NCBI RefSeq assembly: GCF_014696925.1 | Contig: NZ_JACJQY010000033.1 | Coordinates: 1 to 61,849, forward strand | Length of the DNA stretch: 61,849 nucleotides | Direction: 5' to 3' | Source: Phormidium tenue FACHB-1050 | GTDB taxonomy: Bacteria; Cyanobacteriota; Cyanobacteriia; Pseudanabaenales; Pseudanabaenaceae | Shown here: piece by piece, positions 16,302-23,828 of the stretch | Position numbering within the stretch: position 1 is the first letter of the stretch | Layout of the letters: each line of letters starts with the position of its first letter | Translations under genes and position numbers: made by a program | The notes under the pieces: model-generated | Told to the model about the DNA's origin: nothing | Databases searched by the model: none | The model's input: only the letters and a program-made list of their open reading frames with translations

Positions 16302-17519
16302 ATGATAGCTACCGAAATCGCCCAGAACAATGGACATATCACCGCATTGACCGTAACCAATAAATCGCCTTTGGAGAAATTACAACAACTGCGAGAACAA
16401 TTGCAAAACGTTTACCTAGACCGCAGCGAAGCGATCGACCTGATCATGGTGGGACTGCTATCGAAAATGCATATTTTCTTAGGAGGAAAACCAGGCACAG
16501 GCAAAACTGAACTTGCGAAAGCCGTCTCTGATGCAATCACAGGAACCACCTTCTTTCATTACCTGATGACTAAAACCACCGTCGCCGAAGAAGTGTTAGG
16601 AGCACCCGACCTCGCCGAACTGCAAAAAGGCAAATTCGTGCGCGACACCGAAGCAATGTTACCCGAAGCGCACCTAGCGTTAATGGATGAAATCGGCAAA
16701 GCAAATAGCATTGTCCGTAACTCCGCACTAGGACTAATGAATGAACGAGAATTTCTCAACGGCAAAACCAAACTCCAGTCACCATTAATCACCATGATTG
16801 GCTGCTCCAACGAACTCCTAGATGGAGAAGAAGACGGAGCATTCTGGGATCGGCTGAGCCTGCGGTACATGGTGGATTACTTGGGCGATGAAGATCTGCG
16901 AATACTGCTGCTTCGCAAGACTGGCAACATCTACTCACCCAAAATCACCACCATGCTGAGCCTAGCCGAACTAGAGCAAATGCAAACCGATGTGAAAAAC
17001 GTGACATTTCCTGCCCCAGTGATCGACTCCCTGATCGACCTGCAACGAGAACTAAAGAAAGAAAACTACATCGTCAGCACCAGAAAATACGTGCAGATTG
17101 TCACCATTCTCAAAGCCTATGCTTATTTGCAAGAAGAACCCGAAGTCAGCGAAGACAGCTTTGAAATTCTCAACCATGTAATCTGGAACCATCCCAGAGA
17201 GCAAGCACTGATCAGAAAAATCGTTGCCAAAGTTGGCAATCCCGTGAATATCCAAGCTCAAGAAATCCTCGCCGCCATCACCGAAAAGCTGTCCGACTTG
17301 GGAAACTGTCCCACCTATGGCACAAAGAAACAGCAAGATGATTGGGCAACCGAAGGCTCAGGAGTATTGTCCGATATGCGAAACATGATCGACAGACTGC
17401 AAAGCCTGATTGCTCAACACCCAAACAGGGCAAAGAAAGCCCAACAAGCGATCGCCGAAATCGAATCCAAGAAGAAACCATTACTAGCGAAAGTCAGTGA
17501 AATCATGTACGGCGCGTAG
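16302..17519 (+). CDS. MoxR-family AAA+ ATPase
   Basis: 405 aa. Walker A GGKPGTGKT (61-69), Walker B LALMDEIGK (D129-E130), then a sensor-1 strand TMIGCSNE and the arginine-finger region FWDRLSLRYMV, as in MoxR/RavA ATPases. The C-terminal ~110 residues form a helical extension. Known: MoxR ATPases act as chaperones that remodel or insert cofactors, with a VWA partner encoded next door, as here. An AGAGG ribosome site lies upstream of the ATG. The module context (Sak4-like ATPase, SSB) suggests a plasmid or phage role and not a metabolic one. Confidence 0.9.
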   Translation: MIATEIAQNNGHITALTVTNKSPLEKLQQLREQLQNVYLDRSEAIDLIMVGLLSKMHIFLGGKPGTGKTELAKAVSDAITGTTFFHYLMTKTTVAEEVLGAPDLAELQKGKFVRDTEAMLPEAHLALMDEIGKANSIVRNSALGLMNEREFLNGKTKLQSPLITMIGCSNELLDGEEDGAFWDRLSLRYMVDYLGDEDLRILLLRKTGNIYSPKITTMLSLAELEQMQTDVKNVTFPAPVIDSLIDLQRELKKENYIVSTRKYVQIVTILKAYAYLQEEPEVSEDSFEILNHVIWNHPREQALIRKIVAKVGNPVNIQAQEILAAITEKLSDLGNCPTYGTKKQQDDWATEGSGVLSDMRNMIDRLQSLIAQHPNRAKKAQQAIAEIESKKKPLLAKVSEIMYGA

Positions 17520-17583
17520 AGAACCAACCAAGAGAGAGCAGATAATCTGCTCTCTTAAATTATCCAGATTCTAGAGAACAAAA

Positions 17584-19041
17584 ATGCAAGAACCATTAGT
17601 GTATGTAATCCCCAAATGGACAGAGTTATGTATAGATGATTTTAAAGAAAAGTCACCCAGACTGAATGATGTTATCGAAGAAGGCGATCTCAAAATCTAC
17701 AACTTTGAAACCTTTGTTAGCGAAACCTATCATCGGCTGTACGATCGCCAACCCAACCGACTCGAAGATAGCGCCATCAAACCCGAAAACAAAATCTGGA
17801 TCGCCATCCACCAACAGATGAGCGAACTAGAAGTATTCCAACAATTTAGCAACCGCCTGAACGGAGATGAATTCCTCTCAGGTATTGGCACAACCGCCCT
17901 ATGCATTGTGATCGTCGAAATGTTGCCAGAACCAGCCGAGCCATTAGAAGACCCAGAAGTAATCAGAAAACAACTGCGGGGCATCTTTGAAGCTTTGCAA
18001 GGGCAGACACCCAATGCAGCACTGATGCTAAAAATTCAACAGTTAAAACAACAAGGTCTAGAAGTCCGACTTGCTTGTGAAGCCTACGCCGACTCAATTA
18101 GCAATGCCGAAATCGAAACCGCATTAATCGCAGGAATTAGAAAAGCCGAAGCCGAAATGCAAGCCATTGCTGAGAGCTTATCAGCCTTCAGTGGAGGCAA
18201 CAATTACAGCAACGAAACCCAACTAAAAATTGCCGACAAAATCCAATTAGCCCAGAGAATTCAAGCATCGCCAAAACTGCAAGTAATCGCCGAACTCGCA
18301 GGAAAGAAAATCGCGATCGCTGCCAAGATACAACGCAGCAAAGTCAAAGAAGGACGCACCGAAATAGTAGGAGTAACCACAGGCAACGACCTAACCCGCT
18401 TACTGCCTTGTGAGTTAGTCAAACTCACCCAACCCGCACTATTTCCGATATTTGCCCAAGGCTATATCGAGCGATCGCTCCTGCAACGAGAACTAATCAG
18501 CAGAGAACCCCTAGCCAGAGGACCAATCATTATTTGTCTAGATTCGAGTGGATCGATGCAAGGTCAAGCAGAAATCTGGAGCAAAGCAATCGCCCTCGCG
18601 CTATTGAGTATCGCCGTCAGTCAAAAGCGCCATTGCCGCATCTTGCACTTCACAGATGTAGTGGAGCGGATCGACGACTTTGCAGGCGAAATCCCCGATA
18701 CCAATCGCGTGATTGACTGCATCGAAAAGTTCTACAACGGCGGCAGTACAAGTTTTACATCCGCCCTAACGGGAGCATTAGCATCAATCCAACAGCACGA
18801 ACAAACCAAGAAAGCCGACGTGGTGTTAATCACCGATGGACTAGACAACCCATCATCCATATTCATGGAGCAATGGCAAGCAGACAGGAAAAAGTATGAA
18901 TTTAGCTGCTATGGCATCTTGATTACCTGTGGCAACCTTAGCAACTACGAAAGCACGATCAACAAATTATGCGATCGCTATGTGGAAATAGAAGATCTCA
19001 CAGACGACAGCGAAGTATCCGACTGTCTATACAGCATCTAA
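17584..19041 (+). CDS. VWA-domain protein (ViaA/CobT-like partner of MoxR)
   Basis: 485 aa. The N-terminal half is helical (EMQAIAESLSAF and other long helices). The C-terminal VWA domain has an intact MIDAS: DSSGS at D320-x-S322-x-S324, a later Thr in GGSTSF, and the Asp of VVLITDGLDNPS. Known: such VWA proteins recruit a MoxR ATPase to a substrate in a Mg-dependent way. The stop is followed by a perfect GC-rich hairpin at 19052-19096. The MoxR gene ends 64 bp upstream. Confidence 0.88.
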   Translation: MQEPLVYVIPKWTELCIDDFKEKSPRLNDVIEEGDLKIYNFETFVSETYHRLYDRQPNRLEDSAIKPENKIWIAIHQQMSELEVFQQFSNRLNGDEFLSGIGTTALCIVIVEMLPEPAEPLEDPEVIRKQLRGIFEALQGQTPNAALMLKIQQLKQQGLEVRLACEAYADSISNAEIETALIAGIRKAEAEMQAIAESLSAFSGGNNYSNETQLKIADKIQLAQRIQASPKLQVIAELAGKKIAIAAKIQRSKVKEGRTEIVGVTTGNDLTRLLPCELVKLTQPALFPIFAQGYIERSLLQRELISREPLARGPIIICLDSSGSMQGQAEIWSKAIALALLSIAVSQKRHCRILHFTDVVERIDDFAGEIPDTNRVIDCIEKFYNGGSTSFTSALTGALASIQQHEQTKKADVVLITDGLDNPSSIFMEQWQADRKKYEFSCYGILITCGNLSNYESTINKLCDRYVEIEDLTDDSEVSDCLYSI

Positions 19042-19051
19042 ACAAACATTT

Positions 19052-19096
19052 AAAAGCCAGAATAGGCGGCGCATCGCGCCGCCTATTCTGGCTTTT
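19052..19096. terminator. Perfect 21-bp GC-rich hairpin
   Basis: Arms AAAAGCCAGAATAGGCGGCG plus C (19052-19072) and its complement (19076-19096), loop ATC. The right arm ends in TTTT, so it may terminate. Its core (GGCGGCGC-NNN-GCGCCGCC) is the same as that of the MITE-like element at 13956-14108, so it is probably a member of that repeat family. Confidence 0.75.
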
Positions 19097-19154
19097 CCTC
19101 TAGCGAGGCTCGCAAGGAAAAACCAAATTATTTACTCAACATGGAGAAATATCT

Positions 19155-20327
19155 ATGACCTACTTATTTCAGAAAGCAACGAAAGAAAACATCAAACTTC
19201 GCATGGCACTGTACGGACCACCAGGCTGTGGCAAAACCTACACTGCCCTGCAACTAGCATCAATATTGGGCAAAAAGATTGGACTGATTGATACCGAATA
19301 TGGCTCTAGCCGTAAATATGCCAACCTGTTTGACTTCAAATCACTAGAACTAACCAAATTTGGTCCCAGCCAATATTACAACGCCATTGAAAGCGCCGAA
19401 GAATCAGGATTTGATTACCTAATTATCGACTCCCTATCCCATGCATGGTATGCCGAACTAGACGCAGTGGGAAGTGACGTGAGGAACTGGGCAAAAGTCC
19501 GTCCTATCGAACGCCAACTATGGGATAAAATCATCAGCTCAAGCTGTCACATCATTGCCACAATGAGATCGAAGATCGAGTATGACTTTAACACTGCTGA
19601 AGTTGGTGGCAAGCAGAAAATCACCAGTGTCCGCAAGATTGGCACAGCACCAATTCAAAAGGAAGGCAGCGAATATGAACTGGACATCTGTGGCTTACTA
19701 GATGACCAGAACACACTCACAATCTCCAAAAGCCGATGTCCCGAAATTAGTAATGGTATTTTTCCAAAACCAGGGAAGAAGTTTGCCGAAATGATTCAGA
19801 CATGGCTTAGTGATGACACTCCAGCCAACAAAAATGCTTTTATCCCAGCGATCGCTGTACCTGTAAGTTCAGTTATCCAGCAACCACAGGTACAGCCTGA
19901 GCTAGCCGCCGTTGCCAGCAGCAATGGTCATGTATCTCAAATTGCTAGTACCAATGGTCATGTAGCAACAGCCGTGGAGACTAAGCCAATTGCCAATCCT
20001 CAAACTAATTCCAGCAAACCTGATAACCCCGCCAAAGCTGCTTTCAAAGCATTACTTGCCATTACCCAACAAAACATCAGCAAAGTGATTGAAGCTAGCA
20101 TTGACCTATATGGAGCCGATGAAAGTGGCACAAAGCCAAAATTCAACAGTGAAAACATGACCGCTGAGCAGATCAAAGCCGTCTGTGAAGCACTGATGCG
20201 GGAATGGTTAGGGCTGAAAGGATACACCACCGAACTAGCCCAGAATCTGATCGACATTTCGACATCGCGGCATCCAGGACAATATGCCGCGATCGCCAAA
20301 GATATCGCCAACCAACTGGAATTCTAG
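19155..20327 (+). CDS. Sak4-like / phage nucleotide-binding RecA-fold ATPase
   Basis: 390 aa. Walker A GPPGCGKT (21-28) near the N-terminus, IGLIDTEYGSSRKYA as the next strand, Walker B YLIIDSLSHAWYAE, and a Ser/Arg sensor CHIIATMRSKIEYD. This is the AAA_24/Sak4 architecture of single-strand-annealing phage recombinases. The C-terminal half is a low-complexity linker (repeats SNGHV...TNGHV) followed by a small helical domain. Known: Sak4 proteins act with a cognate SSB in homologous recombination, and the next gene is an SSB. A TGGAGA ribosome site precedes the start. Confidence 0.75.
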   Translation: MTYLFQKATKENIKLRMALYGPPGCGKTYTALQLASILGKKIGLIDTEYGSSRKYANLFDFKSLELTKFGPSQYYNAIESAEESGFDYLIIDSLSHAWYAELDAVGSDVRNWAKVRPIERQLWDKIISSSCHIIATMRSKIEYDFNTAEVGGKQKITSVRKIGTAPIQKEGSEYELDICGLLDDQNTLTISKSRCPEISNGIFPKPGKKFAEMIQTWLSDDTPANKNAFIPAIAVPVSSVIQQPQVQPELAAVASSNGHVSQIASTNGHVATAVETKPIANPQTNSSKPDNPAKAAFKALLAITQQNISKVIEASIDLYGADESGTKPKFNSENMTAEQIKAVCEALMREWLGLKGYTTELAQNLIDISTSRHPGQYAAIAKDIANQLEF

Positions 20328-20333
20328 CAAACA

Positions 20334-20373
20334 CAAAAACAATAATTCTCTATCTAAATTGGATGAGAGAGTT
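20334..20373 (+). terminator. Intrinsic terminator after the Sak4-like gene
   Basis: Inverted repeat AAAAACAATAA...TCTCT against AGAGA.TTATTGTTTTTT with a loop of about 14 nt and a T-run in the right arm. Confidence 0.6.
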
Positions 20374-20442
20374 ATTGTTTTTTAAAGATACGCTATCGCG
20401 TAGAAGTCCGTGACCTGATTCCTAAATAGAAGGAAAAAACTC

Positions 20443-20850
20443 ATGTGTAATTCTACTAATCTCGTAGTTCTCTCTGGCTATGTCGGCAACGTATCTGAAG
20501 TACGTCAAACTAAGACCAGCGGCAAAGACGTACTAGACTTCAGCCTCGCTGTACAGCCCAAACCTCGTCGCGACAATAATGGTAATTGGATCAACCAAGA
20601 ACCGCTTTGGGTGAAGGTAGTCTGCTGGAATGGAACTGCGGAATATGCCGAAGAACGTGCAGAATCTGGACGCTTCGTCGAAGTTACGGGAGTTCTGACT
20701 CAGCCTGAAGAGTATAAGTCCAAGAAAGACAAGAAGCATCATGCGCGGACTGTGATTCATGCCCAATCTCTAAACTTCATTGATGTTGTGAAGAAGTCTG
20801 CCGAAGACGAAGAGTATCAAGAATCAACCCCTTTCTATGATGACTTCTAG
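20443..20850 (+). CDS. ssb: Single-stranded DNA-binding protein
   Basis: 135 aa, OB fold: NLVVLSGYVGNVSEVRQT, then DVLDFSLAVQP, WVKVVCWNGTAEYA, RFVEVTGVL and ARTVIHAQSLNF, the standard SSB order. The tail is acidic but short and ends PFYDDF instead of the usual DDIPF, so partner docking may differ. A GAAGGA ribosome site lies upstream. It follows the Sak4-like ATPase, making a recombination pair, and is a mobile-element SSB in addition to whatever chromosomal copy exists. Confidence 0.9.
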   Translation: MCNSTNLVVLSGYVGNVSEVRQTKTSGKDVLDFSLAVQPKPRRDNNGNWINQEPLWVKVVCWNGTAEYAEERAESGRFVEVTGVLTQPEEYKSKKDKKHHARTVIHAQSLNFIDVVKKSAEDEEYQESTPFYDDF

Positions 20851-20859
20851 TTGAACAAA

Positions 20860-20889
20860 CAGAGAGCAATATTGCTCTCTGCTTTTTTT
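20860..20889 (+). terminator. Intrinsic terminator after ssb
   Basis: Arms CAGAGAGCAAT (20860-20870) and ATTGCTCTCTG (20871-20881), then C and seven T. Confidence 0.8.
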
Positions 20890-20940
20890 AGTCGCTATCG
20901 CTCAAGGCTCTTGACCAGCTAAGAAAAATAGAAATTAACT

Positions 20941-21378
20941 ATGATTTACACTCACAAAGGCTATCAAGGTTTGCTATCGACTCGAACCACCCGTCGAGGA
21001 ACCGAATGGGTAGCTCAAGCCAAGAGATATTCATTCAGCATCGAGCAGAAAGCATTCTTCCAATGGTGTGGTTTAGAATTGATTACTAGTTTTGACATTG
21101 AACAGACCAAACAACACTTTGTTGAGATTGTGGAATTATTCTTGCAAGAACATGAGGAAATATTCCCACTGTATCCCCGCCCAGAATTACCAGATGCGAC
21201 TATTGAAGCAATTCTGGATGAGCGAGTATACCTGACAGTCAACAATAGCGGTAGACATCACACCGCCAAGTTTCGAGTGTTTACAGAAGAACGTCTGCGA
21301 GTATTCCCAGCACGTATCCCGATTCCCGTAGGCATCAAACCTAACGTGAAACCAAGATACAGGCAACTTGTTGCTTAA
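20941..21378 (+). CDS. Hypothetical protein, last gene of the recombination module
   Basis: 145 aa, soluble. N-terminal beta-like region (YTHKGYQGLL, GTEWVAQAKRYSF), then helix EQTKQHFVEIVELFLQEHEEIF, ending in a Pro/Arg-rich tail (PARIPIPVGIKPNVKPRYRQ). Family not recognised. It has its own terminator (21391-21431), so it closes the 14.4-21.4 kb block. Confidence 0.55.
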   Translation: MIYTHKGYQGLLSTRTTRRGTEWVAQAKRYSFSIEQKAFFQWCGLELITSFDIEQTKQHFVEIVELFLQEHEEIFPLYPRPELPDATIEAILDERVYLTVNNSGRHHTAKFRVFTEERLRVFPARIPIPVGIKPNVKPRYRQLVA

Positions 21379-21390
21379 TCGGCAATCTCT

Positions 21391-21431
21391 ACAAAAAGTA
21401 AAATCTTCCTTGTGAAGGTTTTACTTTTTTG
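21391..21431 (+). terminator. Intrinsic terminator
   Basis: Arms ACAAAAAGTAAAATCTTC and GAAGGTTTTACTTTTTTG with a 5-nt loop (one bulge), ending in a T-run just after the stop at 21378. Confidence 0.75.
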
Positions 21432-21569
21432 TCAAATCTATCTATTCAGTCAGGATGTAACCTGTCTTTTTGATGTCTGTTATTGAGTTATTGGCTTTAG
21501 ATCCTGCATTGCGCTGATAGGCGATCGCACTTCGGAGGAGGTTGATGTTATAGTATTTCCTTGCTTTTT

Positions 21570-22150
21570 TTACATTATGTTTTGATTATTCTGGAGTTCT
21601 TTTAACATTGACACAGAGATGGGTAGCCCCTGCTTTAACAGAATTTCTAAGTATTCATTGCTAGTTTTGGGTTGCTTTTTTAAGCGTTGCCGACAAGTCT
21701 CAACTGCTGCCATAACTTTGAAAGGATTTAAGCCAATCAAATCGGCAATAAAATCATCTGGATGCTTTGCTGTGATTCCATACTGACTGATATTCAGATC
21801 GGGAAAATCTTTTAGATTAAAGGTGACAATAACATCAGCTTCAGCCACAATTGCTGCCGCCAGAATATGGCGATCGTTAGGATCGGGTAATGTTAAGGAT
21901 GGAATTAGTTGTTCAAAATCAGTCACTAAACTGTCTCGAACTTGACTATTCATCAAATCTTTGACTTGATTTAGCTTTTCCTTTGTTAAATCAGGACGAT
22001 TTTCGATGAGATTGCGAATCCATTCGTCATGGATTAAGTTAGTCCATTTAGCTCTAAAGAGATCGGCGATCGCTAATTGAATGAGAATATCTCTAAGATA
22101 GTTAGGATAAAGGACACAGGCATGTATATTACTGTAAACTTGCTAGTCAT
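21570..22150 (-). pseudogene. PIN-domain toxin (PF13470-like), frameshifted near the N-terminus
   Basis: The ATG at 22150 overlaps the antitoxin stop and encodes MTSKFTVIY. The expected next residues (D)ACVLYPNYLRDILIQLA are in another frame, reached by restoring one base between 22124 and 22123 (TAC-ATGCC to TAC-GATGCC). The rest of the PIN fold is intact: HDEWIRNLIENRPDLT, then LPDPNDRHILAAAI and ADVIVTFNLKDFP. The missing base removes the first catalytic Asp codon. Either a dead toxin retained beside its antitoxin, or a sequencing error. Confidence 0.75.
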
Positions 22151-22598
22151 ATAGTCCTAGCTCTTCAGATATTGCCACAATCTCATCTAAAACTTTGCTT
22201 CTAGCGGCATCAATATTGGTTTTGTATTCCATTAAGTCAGTAAAACGAACTCGGCGATGCTTGCCCACTTTGTGATAGGGAATTAAGCCTTCTTCTAGTT
22301 GTTTGATTAGGAAAGGACGTGAGACATTGATTAAATCTGCGGCTTCTTGGGTAGTGAGTTCGGCATGGATGGGAATGATTGTTACGGCGTTGCCTTGGGA
22401 CATCTGGGTCAAAATGTCTATAAATAGGCGATAGGCTGCCGCAGGGATTGTGGCTGTTTCTTCACTGCCATCAGCTTCTACGATTTTGAGATGACAGACA
22501 CCTTCGCTAATATGCGAAGCAAGAATACGGCTGCTTTCTTTAGAAATTTCGGTTTCTTCTTCGGTAGGAATGTGTAAAGACTGGGTTATGGCAACCAT
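22143..22598 (-). CDS. Excisionase-type HTH antitoxin
   Basis: 151 aa. An HTH_17/excisionase domain in the C-terminal half: LTTQEAADLINVSRPFLIK then LEEGLIPYHKVGKHRRV. The N-terminal part has ATIPAAAYRLFIDILTQM, usual for cyanobacterial antitoxins paired with PIN proteins. Its stop codon overlaps the toxin start (ATGAC-TAG), the classic toxin-antitoxin arrangement. It probably represses its own promoter in the 264-bp gap to 22863. Here it is intact while the toxin frame is broken. Confidence 0.8.
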   Translation of the reverse strand: MVAITQSLHIPTEEETEISKESSRILASHISEGVCHLKIVEADGSEETATIPAAAYRLFIDILTQMSQGNAVTIIPIHAELTTQEAADLINVSRPFLIKQLEEGLIPYHKVGKHRRVRFTDLMEYKTNIDAARSKVLDEIVAISEELGLYD

Positions 22599-22862
22599 CG
22601 GGCAACCTCAGATAGTTTTGTATTTAGATTGCTTGAATTTTGCTTAAAGTCTAACATATTAAACGCAATAAACGAAATGATGATTGCCATGCAAGGCGAT
22701 CGCACCATTTTTTACAAGTTGCAGTTAAACAATCATAATTTTATACTTCCAAAAAACTTAATAAAAACATTACTGCGAAGGTCAAGATAAATCGACTGAA
22801 AATTAAATAAGGCTAGCGCTCGTGCTGATGGAGAAAAACATAATTCCATTAGCGAAAAAGCC

Positions 22863-23174
22863 ATGACCAACCCAGCAATCGACTTAGATAAAGACAGACT
22901 AAAGCTGTGCCTTGAAATATTGCCAGAAGCCGACTCAACCGAGAGAATGGTCATAATTTCTATTTGCCGAGAGCAGGGAATGCCCTTGATTCGGACGATA
23001 AGCTTGAATGAACTAGCACCAATCCCATTACCTTTAGCCGAGGTAATCCAAGCCTATGCCGCCAGTGAGTTGGCAAATCAAATCCCGACCATTGAAGAAG
23101 AAAACCTAGAACCGATCGCTATCACCAAGAGATCTTTAGTATCCTCAAAACCAGAACAGATGACCTTACTATGA
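22863..23174 (+). CDS. Small hypothetical protein ending in a clamp-binding-like motif
   Basis: 103 aa, acidic. It starts TNPAIDLDKDRLKLCLEI and has LNELAPIPLPLAEVIQAYAASELA in the middle. The last five residues, QMTLL, resemble the MutS-type sliding-clamp-binding peptide (QMSLL). Its stop overlaps the next start (ATGA). First of three overlapping small genes that probably form one transcript. Family not recognised; a component of a PRTRC-like plasmid cassette is possible from context only. Confidence 0.5.
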   Translation: MTNPAIDLDKDRLKLCLEILPEADSTERMVIISICREQGMPLIRTISLNELAPIPLPLAEVIQAYAASELANQIPTIEEENLEPIAITKRSLVSSKPEQMTLL

Positions 23175-23383
23175 GGGAAACAACAGTGAACTATAACATC
23201 AAGATTGAAGGACAGACAATTCCCGTACCACCTGAAATCGGCAGTAGCGATGAGCAAATTAGGGCAACTCTCAGCCTGTATTTTGAAGGAATCAAGAACT
23301 CGAAAATCGAAAGAACCGTGCAAGCCAACGGCGATATCCTTGTGGATGTCTGTAAACTCGCAGGGACAAAAGGCATAACATGA
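23171..23383 (+). CDS. PRTRC protein C-like small protein
   Basis: 70 aa. The pattern G-Q-x-I-P-V-P-P-E near the start, S-x-E-Q-I-R in the middle and a terminal AGTKG resembles PRTRC system protein C (which ends in RAxGTKG and has a YNGxxLPDPxP start). PRTRC genes occur as plasmid/ICE cassettes with ParB- and ThiF-related proteins, none of which is seen in this window. It overlaps its neighbours at both ends by ATGA, so it is translationally coupled. The assignment is from a short pattern only. Confidence 0.4.
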   Translation: MRETTVNYNIKIEGQTIPVPPEIGSSDEQIRATLSLYFEGIKNSKIERTVQANGDILVDVCKLAGTKGIT

Positions 23384-23631
23384 GCGAGACAGCGATCGCT
23401 AGTTTGATGAAAGCTCCAGAAGAAATCAACCCCTTGCTAGAGATACTCTGGGAAATTGAGAAGTACCAACAGCAAGGGACTCAATTAATCGAGCTAAGTG
23501 AAATCGGGTTAGAGGACTTTGACGAAACAAGCAAAGAATTACAAAAATATAGTCTATGCATTCAAAGGACAATCGACAACCTGAAAAAAGCTAGCCCGAT
23601 CGCCGCGCCGATGACGATCCGAGGATTTTGA
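23380..23631 (+). CDS. Small hypothetical protein (83 aa)
   Basis: Helical, acidic: EINPLLEILWEIEKYQQQGT, then LEDFDETSKELQKYSLCIQR and a C-terminal APMTIRGF. No known family recognised. It starts inside the stop of the PRTRC-C-like gene (ATGA). It is the last of the three-gene overlapping set, followed by about 200 bp before hsdM. Confidence 0.5.
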   Translation: MSETAIASLMKAPEEINPLLEILWEIEKYQQQGTQLIELSEIGLEDFDETSKELQKYSLCIQRTIDNLKKASPIAAPMTIRGF

Positions 23632-23828
23632 GAAAAATTAGAAGAGATCGCGCCAGTAGCCTATTACAAAGCCAAGGGACTAAGAGCAACATCAGTATAG
23701 TTATTGGAATAATTATTTAAGTTTAATTTCGTTATATTTACAGTTTTACTGTAACTGAAGCGTGAATAATCAAAATTAATGCTCATAGGCTAAAATTATG
23801 GGCTAAGAAAAGGTTAAAATCTCAGCCT

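Noticed and set aside
17533-17555. Inverted repeat between MoxR and VWA genes as an intrinsic terminator
   Set aside because: Arms are complementary (AGAGAGCAGAT/ATCTGCTCTCT) but the loop is too tight without opening the stem and no T-run follows, so it is only mentioned as a possible structure.
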